From Vibrio plantisponsor (GTDB taxonomy: Bacteria > Pseudomonadota > Gammaproteobacteria > Enterobacterales > Vibrionaceae), in assembly GCF_013041605.1 (NCBI RefSeq), contig NZ_JABEQC010000014.1, positions 9,117-73,116 of the forward strand: a DNA stretch of 64,000 nt, in the 5' to 3' direction. Both the position numbers and the translations under genes were made by a program. Shown piece after piece: positions 39,916-48,246 of the stretch. Numbering within the stretch: position 1 is the stretch's first letter; each line of letters begins with the position of its first letter. A model generated the notes under the pieces. It had not been told where the DNA came from and did no database searches. It was given only the letters and a program-made list of their open reading frames with translations.

Positions 39916-40510
39916 TGGTTTTTCCATTGTCGAATTCATGGTTGCAGCTCTACTAGGAGGAATAGCGTTAACGACCATGGGGAGTGTGCTCCTTTCAACT
40001 CAAAAATCTGCTAGTGAAAAAAGTAAGCAAATTATGCTGCTGCAGAACATATCAAGTACATTGTATCAACTTAAAGAGGACATATTGAGAGCTGGGTACG
40101 ATGATGGAATTGATACATCAGCACGATTTTTGGGCGAGTCAAAGGTCACATATGTCCATAGCCAACCGAATGCCCTGGGGTATGTCTATAAAGTTCGCTC
40201 TAGTTCTCCTTCCGAGTATAGACACGTGTTGTATTGGTTAAACAGTAAAACATCTAGTCTGATGTTCTGTGAAAAAAGTCGGCCAACGCTGATCTCTGTT
40301 TATTCTGCCGCCACTCAATTTGGCAATTGTTATTCACTGTTTGACCCTAACCAAGTATCAGTAAGTGAGTTTACAGTTAAGCGTTACGACATTGACAGTA
40401 ATGATGCGGAAAGTGCTTTTGTTACTGTTCGTATGAAAGCGCATCTGACTAAAGACCCCGAAATTAATCAATATCTAGAGCTCAAAGTGACGCAGAGGAA
40501 CTGGCAATGA
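39884..40510 (+). CDS. pilW: PilW-like minor pilin
   Basis: A 208-residue prepilin: leader ending FSG/FSIVEFMVAALLGGIALT, Glu5 present. It overlaps the end of fimT by 32 bases and has a strong ribosome site (aaggagg) before ATG 39884. The remainder is soluble, with two Cys (FCEKS, GNCYS). It fits PilW by order and by length, which is a little short for the family. Confidence 0.8.
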   Translation: MVSRSAVRKFSGFSIVEFMVAALLGGIALTTMGSVLLSTQKSASEKSKQIMLLQNISSTLYQLKEDILRAGYDDGIDTSARFLGESKVTYVHSQPNALGYVYKVRSSSPSEYRHVLYWLNSKTSSLMFCEKSRPTLISVYSAATQFGNCYSLFDPNQVSVSEFTVKRYDIDSNDAESAFVTVRMKAHLTKDPEINQYLELKVTQRNWQ

Positions 40511-41745
40511 GTAGGAACTTACAAAAAGGTGTTACCACTTTAGCGGTTACTTCTATTTTATTGATGGTAGCGTTAACGGTTACACTGGGCTCTCAGAAAT
40601 CACTCTTCTACCAAATTAAACGCTCCCAAAATGAAATTAAATCCCGGCAAAACCATTGGTTAGCGGAAGGTGCTATCGAGTGTGGTTATGCGCAGTTTCG
40701 AGCTGAAAATAAGGTTCCACAAAATATTACTGATTGTGGATCTGGGCATGGTGTGATTGCTTCTTTTGTGCCTTCAATTTATGGACAGCGAGTGGTGGCA
40801 AAAAGTGGATACAGTACTGTAGAAAAAGAAATTCAAATTAAGAATAGACTGAGCTCAGGAGCAATACAGTCAAACGCAGATCTGTATTTCCATTCTAGCT
40901 TGTCATTTGCGACACCTGATCCCGGCAAGTTAACAGAAAGAGGTTGGGAGTGTGTCGCGCTTCGTTATGGAAGCCGCTTTTATTCACCATCGTTGGTTAA
41001 TCAGGGAGTGGTTCACGGCAGAAAACCCTATGAAGATTTTAGTAACCCCGGTTACAAAGACTGTCTTAGTTCTCATCGCTCTTTCGGTCAATCGTGGGGA
41101 CATTTAGGAAAAGATTTCGTACAAGATGCCCATTTATCTCTATTTGAACAGTTCTTTAATGTCCCTGCTCACGAACATGACAAGGTGAAAATGAGTGACA
41201 AAGTAACTGTGATGGAGGGCGTTGGGTATCCTAAGCAAGTGTATAATTGCGGCAGCGCTTTGGCATCGCAAATTCGCTCTGGCAAACATTTCCTCTGGGT
41301 TGAAGGGGGATGTGAGATCAAAATGTCTGAATACAATAACTTGGTCAATGCGGCTGCTGCTACTAACGGCGTTTTAATACTTGTCCACGAAGGTGTTTTT
41401 TCTGTGATGGGCAAGCCTCCCGGAGGCTCGTCTGAGCCGTTCAAAGGGGTTTTGTTTCATTTTAATCGAGAGTTTATTGCTTCTCACCATCAATGGAGAG
41501 GCTTTGTTGCGGATAGGATGTTGAATCATCCTACTTCTGTTATTGAGCGGTCTTATCGCAACATAGCTTCATATTATCAATATGGTGCGTTCAGTTTATC
41601 TGGTGGGCAATACTTTGATACACCAGGGCAGGCAGCGGTGTTTAATGATTCATTAGAGGTCAATTTTAATGGTGATGTCATCAACAACGTACAGGCAAAT
41701 GTTAATCCACCAAGGTGGAGAGAAGGATCTTGGTATGCAGAATAA
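40507..41745 (+). CDS. Large PilX-position minor pilin component
   Basis: A 412-residue protein in the PilX place of the operon. It has a PilX-like start: an N-terminal membrane helix VTTLAVTSILLMVALTVTLG, then YQIKRSQNEIKSRQNHWLAE with the motif AEGAIECGYAQ. The rest, over 300 residues, is much larger than a usual PilX (about 150-200) and includes several Cys and a VEGGCEIKMSEYNNL segment. It starts with ATGA overlap to pilW. It may combine PilX with a tip or adhesion part; no pilY1 gene is present. Confidence 0.75.
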   Translation: MSRNLQKGVTTLAVTSILLMVALTVTLGSQKSLFYQIKRSQNEIKSRQNHWLAEGAIECGYAQFRAENKVPQNITDCGSGHGVIASFVPSIYGQRVVAKSGYSTVEKEIQIKNRLSSGAIQSNADLYFHSSLSFATPDPGKLTERGWECVALRYGSRFYSPSLVNQGVVHGRKPYEDFSNPGYKDCLSSHRSFGQSWGHLGKDFVQDAHLSLFEQFFNVPAHEHDKVKMSDKVTVMEGVGYPKQVYNCGSALASQIRSGKHFLWVEGGCEIKMSEYNNLVNAAAATNGVLILVHEGVFSVMGKPPGGSSEPFKGVLFHFNREFIASHHQWRGFVADRMLNHPTSVIERSYRNIASYYQYGAFSLSGGQYFDTPGQAAVFNDSLEVNFNGDVINNVQANVNPPRWREGSWYAE

Positions 41746-42157
41746 AAACAAACAGTCAGGTTTTAGTTTGATTGAAGTGATGATTACTTTCGCTTTGATT
41801 GGTGTTAGTGCTTTGGGTCTTATTAAGCTCCAAGCTTATATTGAGCAACGTGCCGATTATGCTTTACACAGTATTAAAGCGTTGAATGTTGCGGAACAGA
41901 GATTAGAGTGGTTTCGAACACGAGGCTCGAAAGCGACACATCTACGAATTAAAACGCCCGACTATGATAGTAGTATTGCTTCCTATGTATGTAACCAAGA
42001 TCCTATTTATACCGTGAGGTGGGACGTGAATGAACCTAATTCCACATTGGGGGTAAAAACGATCACTATGGAAGTATCTTGGCTTGACCGAAACGGAAGT
42101 AAGCAAACGGTCGCTCTGCAAACCATGTTGTCCAAATACAGTGAGTTTAATACCTAG
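41735..42157 (+). CDS. pilV: PilV-like minor pilin
   Basis: A 140-residue prepilin with leader MQNKNKQSG/FSLIEVMITF, Glu5 present. ATG 41735 follows agaagga and overlaps the upstream stop by 11 bases. The motif ALGLIKLQAYIEQRADYALH is PilV-like. It is the last gene before the terminator at 42192. Confidence 0.83.
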   Translation: MQNKNKQSGFSLIEVMITFALIGVSALGLIKLQAYIEQRADYALHSIKALNVAEQRLEWFRTRGSKATHLRIKTPDYDSSIASYVCNQDPIYTVRWDVNEPNSTLGVKTITMEVSWLDRNGSKQTVALQTMLSKYSEFNT

Positions 42158-42191
42158 GTGTTTGAGCGAGCTAAAAGCATCAATCGATACA

Positions 42192-42214
42192 AAAGCCCGC
42201 ATGTCGCGGGCTTT
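42192..42214. terminator. Bidirectional terminator between pilV and fghA
   Basis: aaagcccgc (42192-42200), loop atgtc, gcgggcttt (42206-42214), with T-run on plus and A-run on the left side. Confidence 0.87.
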
Positions 42215-42229
42215 TTGAATTGAGATAAA

Positions 42230-43081
42230 TCAGTACTCAGTTTTTAGATATTTAGCGTGAAACTCTAGGTGATCATCGATAAATGTCTGAATGAAGTAGT
42301 AGCTGTGGTCATACCCTGGCTGAATACGCAGAGTTAAGTTTGCCTTTGCTTCGATAGCGGCTGATTGTAATGTCTCTGGTTTGAGCTGCTCAGTTAAGAA
42401 ACTATCTGCGTTTCCTTGGTCAACCAATATTGGCGCTGTCACTAGATGAGTTTTCATTAGCTCGACTGCGTCATACTGTAGCCATTTGCTCTTGTCTTCA
42501 CCTAAGTAATTGCGAAACGCTTTTTGTCCCCATGGTACGGCCATCGGATGACATATAGGGCTAAATGCAGATATCGACGAATAAGCCGTTGGGTTCTTGA
42601 TGCCAATAGTCAATGCGCCGTGACCACCCATACTATGCCCTGAAATGGCTTTGCGCTTACTAACGGGGAAGTTTGCTTCTATCAGCTGTGGCAGTTCATC
42701 AACGATGTAGCTGTACATCTGATAATATTCCTGCCATGGTTCTTGGGTAGCATTAAGATAAAAACCTGCACCGAGGCCAAAATCGTAAGCTCCTTCCGGA
42801 TCATCAGGAACACCTTCACCTCTAGGGCTGGTATCTGGAGCGACAATCGCAATCCTTAACTCTGCGGCTTTTTTGAAAGCGCCCGCTTTCTGCATAAAGT
42901 TTTCGTCAGTACAGGTGAGACCTGATAACCAATACAACACAGGTACCGGTTTATCTTCGGTCGCTTCTAACGGCAGATAAATGGCAAAGCGCATTTCACA
43001 ATTGAGTGTGCTGGATTGATGAATGTATTGCTTGTGCCAGCCATCGAAAACTTTCGCTTGGCTATGATTAATTAAACTCAT
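42230..43081 (-). CDS. fghA: S-formylglutathione hydrolase
   Basis: A 283-residue esterase D family protein. Catalytic Ser is in the nucleophile elbow SGHSMGGHGALT; the DQGNADSFL segment carries Asp and the GYDHSYYFI segment the His. It hydrolyses S-formylglutathione to formate and glutathione, the second step of formaldehyde detoxification. ATG 43081 has taggagga ahead of it. It follows frmA by 94 bases on the same strand. Confidence 0.95.
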   Translation of the reverse strand: MSLINHSQAKVFDGWHKQYIHQSSTLNCEMRFAIYLPLEATEDKPVPVLYWLSGLTCTDENFMQKAGAFKKAAELRIAIVAPDTSPRGEGVPDDPEGAYDFGLGAGFYLNATQEPWQEYYQMYSYIVDELPQLIEANFPVSKRKAISGHSMGGHGALTIGIKNPTAYSSISAFSPICHPMAVPWGQKAFRNYLGEDKSKWLQYDAVELMKTHLVTAPILVDQGNADSFLTEQLKPETLQSAAIEAKANLTLRIQPGYDHSYYFIQTFIDDHLEFHAKYLKTEY

Positions 43082-43175
43082 TCTTCCTCCTATACCCAGT
43101 TTTTTGTAGTGGCTGCTAAAGTTCGCAGCCACTCGAAGTTATAGGGTATACGCTGTTTTTAGATATCGTTCTGCA

Positions 43176-44309
43176 CTACTTATTGAAGTGAACGACAGAG
43201 CGAATACTTTCGCCAGCATGCATCAAATCGAACGCATCGTTAATCTCATCTAAGGCCATTGTGTGAGTGATAAACTCTTGCAGGCCAAACTCACCAGCAA
43301 GGTATTGCTCAACGATGCCCGGAAGTTGTGAACGACCTTTAACGCCGCCAAATGCACTACCACGCCATACACGGCCAGTGACCAATTGGAATGGGCGAGT
43401 AGAGATCTCTTGACCTGCACCAGCAACACCGATGATAACGGATTCGCCCCAGCCTTTATGACAGCATTCAAGAGCCTGACGCATCACGTTTACGTTACCG
43501 ATACATTCAAATGAGAAGTCAACGCCGCCGTCTGTCATCTCAACAATCACTTCCTGAATCGGCTTGTCGAAGTGTTGCGGATTGATACAGTCTGTTGCAC
43601 CAAGCTGTTTCGCTAGTTCGAATTTCTTCTCGTTGATATCGATACCTATGATGCGACTTGCGCCAACCATGCGAGCACCGATAATCGCCGAAAGACCAAT
43701 ACCGCCTAAACCGAAGATAGCGACAGTGTCGCCTTTCTTCACTTTAGCTGTGTTGATTACCGCGCCCATACCCGTTGTGACACCGCAACCTAATAGACAG
43801 ATTTCTTCTAGTGGTGCTTCTTTATTCACTTTCGCAAGAGAAATTTCAGGCAGTACAGTGTATTCAGAGAAGGTTGAGCAACCCATGTAGTGATAAATAG
43901 GCTGACCATCTTTGTAAAAGCGAGTTGTACCATCAGGCATTAAACCTTTACCTTGTGTTGCGCGAACCGCTTGGCATAGGTTGGTTTTACCTGATTTACA
44001 GAATTTACACTCGCCACATTCTGCGGTGTAAAGAGGAATCACGTGGTCGCCAACTTCAACAGAAGTAACACCTTCACCCACCATCTCAACAATACCGCCA
44101 CCTTCGTGACCAAGAATAGATGGGAACACGCCTTCTGGGTCTTCGCCGGATAACGTGAATGCATCAGTATGACAAACACCTGATGCCACAATTCGTACTA
44201 ACACTTCACCTTTACGAGGAAGCATCACATCCACTTCTTCAATTTTAAGTGGTTGGTTTGGACCCCACGCAACCGCAGCGCGTGATTTTATGAATTTGTC
44301 TTGTGACAT
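43176..44309 (-). CDS. frmA: S-(hydroxymethyl)glutathione dehydrogenase (class III alcohol dehydrogenase)
   Basis: A 377-residue zinc enzyme oxidising S-hydroxymethylglutathione with NAD. Catalytic zinc Cys in SGVCHTDAF, GHEGGG, the structural zinc loop CGECKFCKSGKTNLC, and the nucleotide site FGLGGIGLSAIIGAR are intact. It forms an operon with fghA and is divergent from a LysR gene that may regulate it. Confidence 0.97.
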   Translation of the reverse strand: MSQDKFIKSRAAVAWGPNQPLKIEEVDVMLPRKGEVLVRIVASGVCHTDAFTLSGEDPEGVFPSILGHEGGGIVEMVGEGVTSVEVGDHVIPLYTAECGECKFCKSGKTNLCQAVRATQGKGLMPDGTTRFYKDGQPIYHYMGCSTFSEYTVLPEISLAKVNKEAPLEEICLLGCGVTTGMGAVINTAKVKKGDTVAIFGLGGIGLSAIIGARMVGASRIIGIDINEKKFELAKQLGATDCINPQHFDKPIQEVIVEMTDGGVDFSFECIGNVNVMRQALECCHKGWGESVIIGVAGAGQEISTRPFQLVTGRVWRGSAFGGVKGRSQLPGIVEQYLAGEFGLQEFITHTMALDEINDAFDLMHAGESIRSVVHFNK

Positions 44310-44459
44310 GTGGTCATCCTTTCAATCAATAACGAGGAGTGTTTGGTGTACTCCCAACACCATCAGTAGTCTTTTAGTATAGAAGCTTCTCTTTGGTTAA
44401 TAATTGGGTGAAAATGAGAATAACTTTTACACTATTGTAATAATCAAAAAGAGTTGTTG

Positions 44460-45344
44460 ATGGCAGGTTGGGAAGGAATTAACGAATTTATAGCGGTTGC
44501 TGAGTGTGGAAGCTTCACTCAGGCCTCGCTGCGCTTAAACACTTCGGTGGCGAACATCAGTCGCCGTGTCGCAACGCTTGAAGAGCGACTGAAAGTGAAG
44601 CTGTTGGTAAGAACGACACGCAAGGTGTCTCTGACTGAAGCAGGGCTGGTTTACTTTCAGCAATGTCGAGTGTTGGTTGAAGGTTTAGAGCAAGCAGAGC
44701 AAACCGTTACTCAAATGCAGCAAACGCCGCAAGGCAAACTAAAAGTGACTGCACCAGTGACTTACGGAGAGCAAAAAATTGCGCCTCTGCTTCATCAGTT
44801 TCTTCAGCAACATGAACAGCTAAATTTAGAGTTAGTGCTCACTAACCAAAAGCTCGACTTAATTGAACAAGGTGTTGATCTGGCAATCCGTTTGGGGCAG
44901 TTAGACGACTCCAGTTTTCGTGCAAAGAAACTGAGTAATCGACAGTTATATGTTTGTGCAACGCCAGAATACTTGGCTCGCTTTGGCGTGCCTCATACAT
45001 TGTCTGAGCTTAATAAACATCAATGTTTGATTGGAACTTATGATCACTGGCGTTTCAAGGAACACGGTCAATCACGCTCTATTCGGGTGAAAGGCAATAT
45101 TAACTGTAATAGCGGGATCGTTTTGTTGGATGCTGCACTGCGTGGAATGGGCATGGTTCAGCTACCGGATTACTACGTCAGTGAACACTTAGCTTCAGGA
45201 GCATTAGTCGAAGTACTTCCTTCCTATCGTGATGACAGAGAAGGAGTGTGGGCGCTTTATCCTCACAATCGGCATCTCTCGGCCAAAGTCCGCCTGCTGG
45301 TGGATTACCTTGCGCAAAGCTTATCAGCCGAAGCTGTTGTATAA
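44460..45344 (+). CDS. LysR-family transcriptional regulator, probable frm regulator
   Basis: A 294-residue LysR protein: N-terminal winged helix-turn-helix (EFIAVAECGSFTQASLRLNT, SVANISRRVATLEERL), then the substrate domain (TPQGKLKVTAPVTYGEQKIA). Its divergence from frmA suggests it regulates the formaldehyde operon, as in many Vibrio and Pseudomonas; the effector is unknown. ATG 44460 is taken over two upstream TTG codons. Confidence 0.9.
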   Translation: MAGWEGINEFIAVAECGSFTQASLRLNTSVANISRRVATLEERLKVKLLVRTTRKVSLTEAGLVYFQQCRVLVEGLEQAEQTVTQMQQTPQGKLKVTAPVTYGEQKIAPLLHQFLQQHEQLNLELVLTNQKLDLIEQGVDLAIRLGQLDDSSFRAKKLSNRQLYVCATPEYLARFGVPHTLSELNKHQCLIGTYDHWRFKEHGQSRSIRVKGNINCNSGIVLLDAALRGMGMVQLPDYYVSEHLASGALVEVLPSYRDDREGVWALYPHNRHLSAKVRLLVDYLAQSLSAEAVV

Positions 45345-45394
45345 TTTCGTCCAATAAAGGGCAAGCAAACCCAAGTCCAACAAGAGAGAGAATA

Positions 45395-45922
45395 ATGACG
45401 GAATCCCAAGCGGAATTTAGCCCACAAGACGAAGACTTTATGCGCCAAGCGATGGCTTTAGCCGCTAAGGCTGAAGAGCAAGGAGAAGTTCCTGTAGGCG
45501 CGGTATTGGTTAAAGATGGTGAAATCATCGCTCAAGGCTGGAACCGTTCAATTGGTAATCATGACGCAACGGCTCACGCTGAAATTCAGGTATTACGTCA
45601 GGCGGGAGAGAAGTTAGAAAACTATCGCCTGTTAGATACAACGTTGTATGTCACGCTGGAACCTTGTCCTATGTGTGCTGGTGCTTTATTACATAGTCGA
45701 GTTAAGCGAATTGTCTATGGTGCTCCTGATCTTAAAGCCGGTGCTGCAGGTACGGTATTGAACATCTTTGACAGCCCCGCGGCTTATCACTACGCCACGA
45801 TAGAAAAAGGTTTATTAGAGGATGAGTGTCGCCAGCAGCTACAAGCCTTCTTCAAGCGCCGTCGCAAAGAAATTAAAGCATTAAAAGATGAACAGAAACG
45901 AGATCAAACGGTTGATAAATAA
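45395..45922 (+). CDS. tadA: tRNA adenosine(34) deaminase TadA
   Basis: A 175-residue zinc deaminase that makes inosine at position 34 of tRNA-Arg(ACG). The catalytic HAE is in TAHAEIQVLRQAG and the zinc Cys pair in PCPMCAGALLHSRVKRIVYG. ATG 45395 with gagagag upstream gives the usual length; the longer open frame upstream overlaps the LysR gene. A strong hairpin is 72 bases downstream. Confidence 0.96.
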   Translation: MTESQAEFSPQDEDFMRQAMALAAKAEEQGEVPVGAVLVKDGEIIAQGWNRSIGNHDATAHAEIQVLRQAGEKLENYRLLDTTLYVTLEPCPMCAGALLHSRVKRIVYGAPDLKAGAAGTVLNIFDSPAAYHYATIEKGLLEDECRQQLQAFFKRRRKEIKALKDEQKRDQTVDK

Positions 45923-45993
45923 AAGTAACAAGTGGGAAGTCGCGGGATAGAACAAAATAAGACGAGTGAAAAAAGAGTGGTAGTGGGTCTTTG

Positions 45994-46021
45994 GCAAACA
46001 TCTACATTCGTAGATGTTTGC
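45994..46021. other. Strong 12-bp hairpin after tadA
   Basis: gcaaacatctac (45994-46005), loop attc, gtagatgtttgc (46010-46021): a perfect stem. The flanks lack a T-run, so it is not a classic intrinsic terminator; it stands between tadA on plus and a small gene on minus. Confidence 0.6.
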
Positions 46022-46041
46022 GTCCCTAAAATATCAGCTGA

Positions 46042-46176
46042 TTACAAGTACTGTTCTTCCAAATGTACATACGCTCGATGACGTGCTAGCACTTTCTTTT
46101 TTGTATTGGCTAGCATACGGCGACGGCGGTTAGCTGATACTGCTTTGTTAAGGAGTTTAGGCCTGCGTTTAAGCAT
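46042..46176 (-). CDS. Small highly basic protein
   Basis: A 44-residue protein with start ATG 46176 and stop at 46042-46044. It begins MLKRRPKLLNKAVSANRRRR, then contains ANTKKKVLARHRAY and an ending HLEEQYL. A ribosome site (aaagggggac) is placed well. About a third of the residues are Lys or Arg, which suggests binding to RNA or DNA. I do not recognise the family. Confidence 0.6.
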   Translation of the reverse strand: MLKRRPKLLNKAVSANRRRRMLANTKKKVLARHRAYVHLEEQYL

Positions 46177-46356
46177 AAAACGTCCCCCTTTCAGTACTAA
46201 CTATCACAACAAACCCCAATTATTCATCCAATCAGGGCGCCAAACTATCAAACTTATTTGACGTTTTTATGTATCCGACTCTTACTTGTTTTTATTTGTA
46301 GAGTAAGAGCGGATGCACATATCTATTTATGGGTTCCGAAGAAAAAAATCAAGTGT

Positions 46357-47940
46357 TTATTTTTGAATTGATGCAGGGTTATCGCTTGTAGATTCTGCTT
46401 GCTCAGAATCTAAGCTCTCTTCATCGTTTTGCGAATCATCAATAGACTCATCAAGGGTACTTTCATCACTTTCATCCTCTTCCGGTAAATGAATCACCGT
46501 GATGTCATCGGTGCCAGATTCGACACTAACCACTTTCTGCTGCTCTAAATGGCCGATGATACTTTGGTAGTAACGACGTATGTTCTCAACATAGTTTCTC
46601 GCCTCATCACCACGTGCATAACCATAGATGGTCTTCGAGAAATATTTCTTCTGACGTAACAAAGGTAGTCTGTCTTTTACTTCTGCCCAAGTATCCGGAT
46701 CACTGCCCTGAAGTTTGGTGAGTCGACGAGCATCCATCATATGACCGTAACCGACGTTATAAGACGCAAGGGCAAACCAGATTTTTTCGTGATCAGAAAT
46801 CGAATCAGGAACTCGTGCCACCATTCTTCGTAAGTATTCGACCCCACCTCTGACCGACTGTTCAGGGTCAAGACGGTTGGAGACATCAACACTTTTCGCT
46901 GTTGGTAGCGTCAGCATCATCATGCCACGTACACCAGTTGGCGATTTAGCTCTAGGGTTCCAGTGAGATTCCTGATAAGCCAGTGCCGCAATCAAGCGCC
47001 AGTCAAATTCATCCGAATATTTCTGGAATAGTGGTGCCCATTTAGGCAGTCGGTTATCAAGTGCCCGAATAAATGCACGCGTATCTACATAGTCGAAAGT
47101 GCCAATGTGACCAATATACTTTTCTTCTAATGATGCTAGCGAGCCTGATTGTTTCAGTTCACCAAAGAACTCAATCATCATGGCATACAGGCTTTCGTCT
47201 TGTGAACGACGCATAAACCAAGAGATAGGTTGGTCTTCCGTCACTTCAAAGGCAGACGCGAGGTCAGGGTAAATACGCTGAGAAAGTGAAACTTCTACTG
47301 AATCTGCCATAGTAAACAGCAATGAACCTTCAGAAACGCTTTTGAGCAGATCGTTAACGTCTGAATTGGTATCAATATGGAAATCAAAATCAGGGTAGTC
47401 TTTCTTTAGTCCGTTGAGCGTCGTTTCAAAGTGAGAATCATCAACCACACTAAAAATAGGGTGGCCGTCATTTTGTTCTTCAAGCTCTTGTTGCTTATCG
47501 ACAAGCTGCTGAATATTACGCGGACGCCATTGGCCTTTTTTATACACCACTTGTTGAGATACGTAGTAGTAAGCAGGACCGGCGCGGTAGTCTTTCAGGC
47601 GTTCTTCCGATTGGCTAAGACCTGCGGCAATGATATCTATCTCGCCATTTTTGAGCGCAGGAAACAGACTTGAGAGGCGATAAGCGGGCTTCATCTCAAG
47701 TCTTACATTCAGTTGTGCTGCAAATTCTCTGGCTAATTCATAATCCAACCCAGAAGGGCCATCAGGACCGATGTAGTAAGAGAGCTGGTTGTTTAATGTA
47801 CCCACACGCAAGACGCCGCGTTCACGGATCTGGTCAAGTTCACTTTTCGGTTCGGAATCAATTTGGCAGCCACTCACAAGAAGAGTCATCAAAAATAGAG
47901 TGAAGCCACGGCTGAGTGAATGATAAAAAAGCTTTGTCAT
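46357..47940 (-). CDS. mltF: Membrane-bound lytic murein transglycosylase F
   Basis: A 527-residue lipoprotein: signal FTLFLMTLLVSGC (lipobox), a periplasmic solute-binding-like domain (about 40-270; VLRVGTLNNQLSYYIGPDG), and a Slt-type lysozyme domain with the catalytic Glu in IAALAYQESHWNPRAKSPTG, followed by RGMMMLTLPTAK and ALASYNVGYGHMMDA. It cleaves peptidoglycan glycan strands. The C-terminus is a long acidic Asp/Glu/Ser tail of about 50 residues. ATG 47940 is chosen because it begins the signal peptide. Confidence 0.94.
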   Translation of the reverse strand: MTKLFYHSLSRGFTLFLMTLLVSGCQIDSEPKSELDQIRERGVLRVGTLNNQLSYYIGPDGPSGLDYELAREFAAQLNVRLEMKPAYRLSSLFPALKNGEIDIIAAGLSQSEERLKDYRAGPAYYYVSQQVVYKKGQWRPRNIQQLVDKQQELEEQNDGHPIFSVVDDSHFETTLNGLKKDYPDFDFHIDTNSDVNDLLKSVSEGSLLFTMADSVEVSLSQRIYPDLASAFEVTEDQPISWFMRRSQDESLYAMMIEFFGELKQSGSLASLEEKYIGHIGTFDYVDTRAFIRALDNRLPKWAPLFQKYSDEFDWRLIAALAYQESHWNPRAKSPTGVRGMMMLTLPTAKSVDVSNRLDPEQSVRGGVEYLRRMVARVPDSISDHEKIWFALASYNVGYGHMMDARRLTKLQGSDPDTWAEVKDRLPLLRQKKYFSKTIYGYARGDEARNYVENIRRYYQSIIGHLEQQKVVSVESGTDDITVIHLPEEDESDESTLDESIDDSQNDEESLDSEQAESTSDNPASIQK

Positions 47941-48077
47941 TAATTCGAGATCTCTTACATCAATTAGTGCCTTTATATCAAAGGCTGCTCGTATGGCAAA
48001 GTGATAGCTTGTTACTAAGCTTGTTGTGTCTGAAAATTGTTCAAACAGGGTGAAATTCAAAATTAATGAAAAAAATG

Positions 48078-48128
48078 ACGCAAACGGTTGCTTTTGATGT
48101 TACGTCACAAAAAAAAATCCTCTATAAT
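48078..48128 (+). promoter_or_regulatory. purL promoter with PurR box
   Basis: ACGCAAACGGTTGCTT (48078-48093) matches the PurR operator. It is followed by a -35-like TTACGT (48100-48105), 17-base spacer and a perfect -10 TATAAT (48123-48128). The ATG is at 48247, leaving a leader of more than 100 bases. Confidence 0.85.
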
Positions 48129-48246
48129 GCGCTCGCATCAAAGAGATGAAATCGGCATAAGTTCCAATTAATTAGTTTAACGTACTGATAATTAGATGAA
48201 TTTATGCCAATTACACCTCAATCAATGGATATAGAGACCTTTGCAC

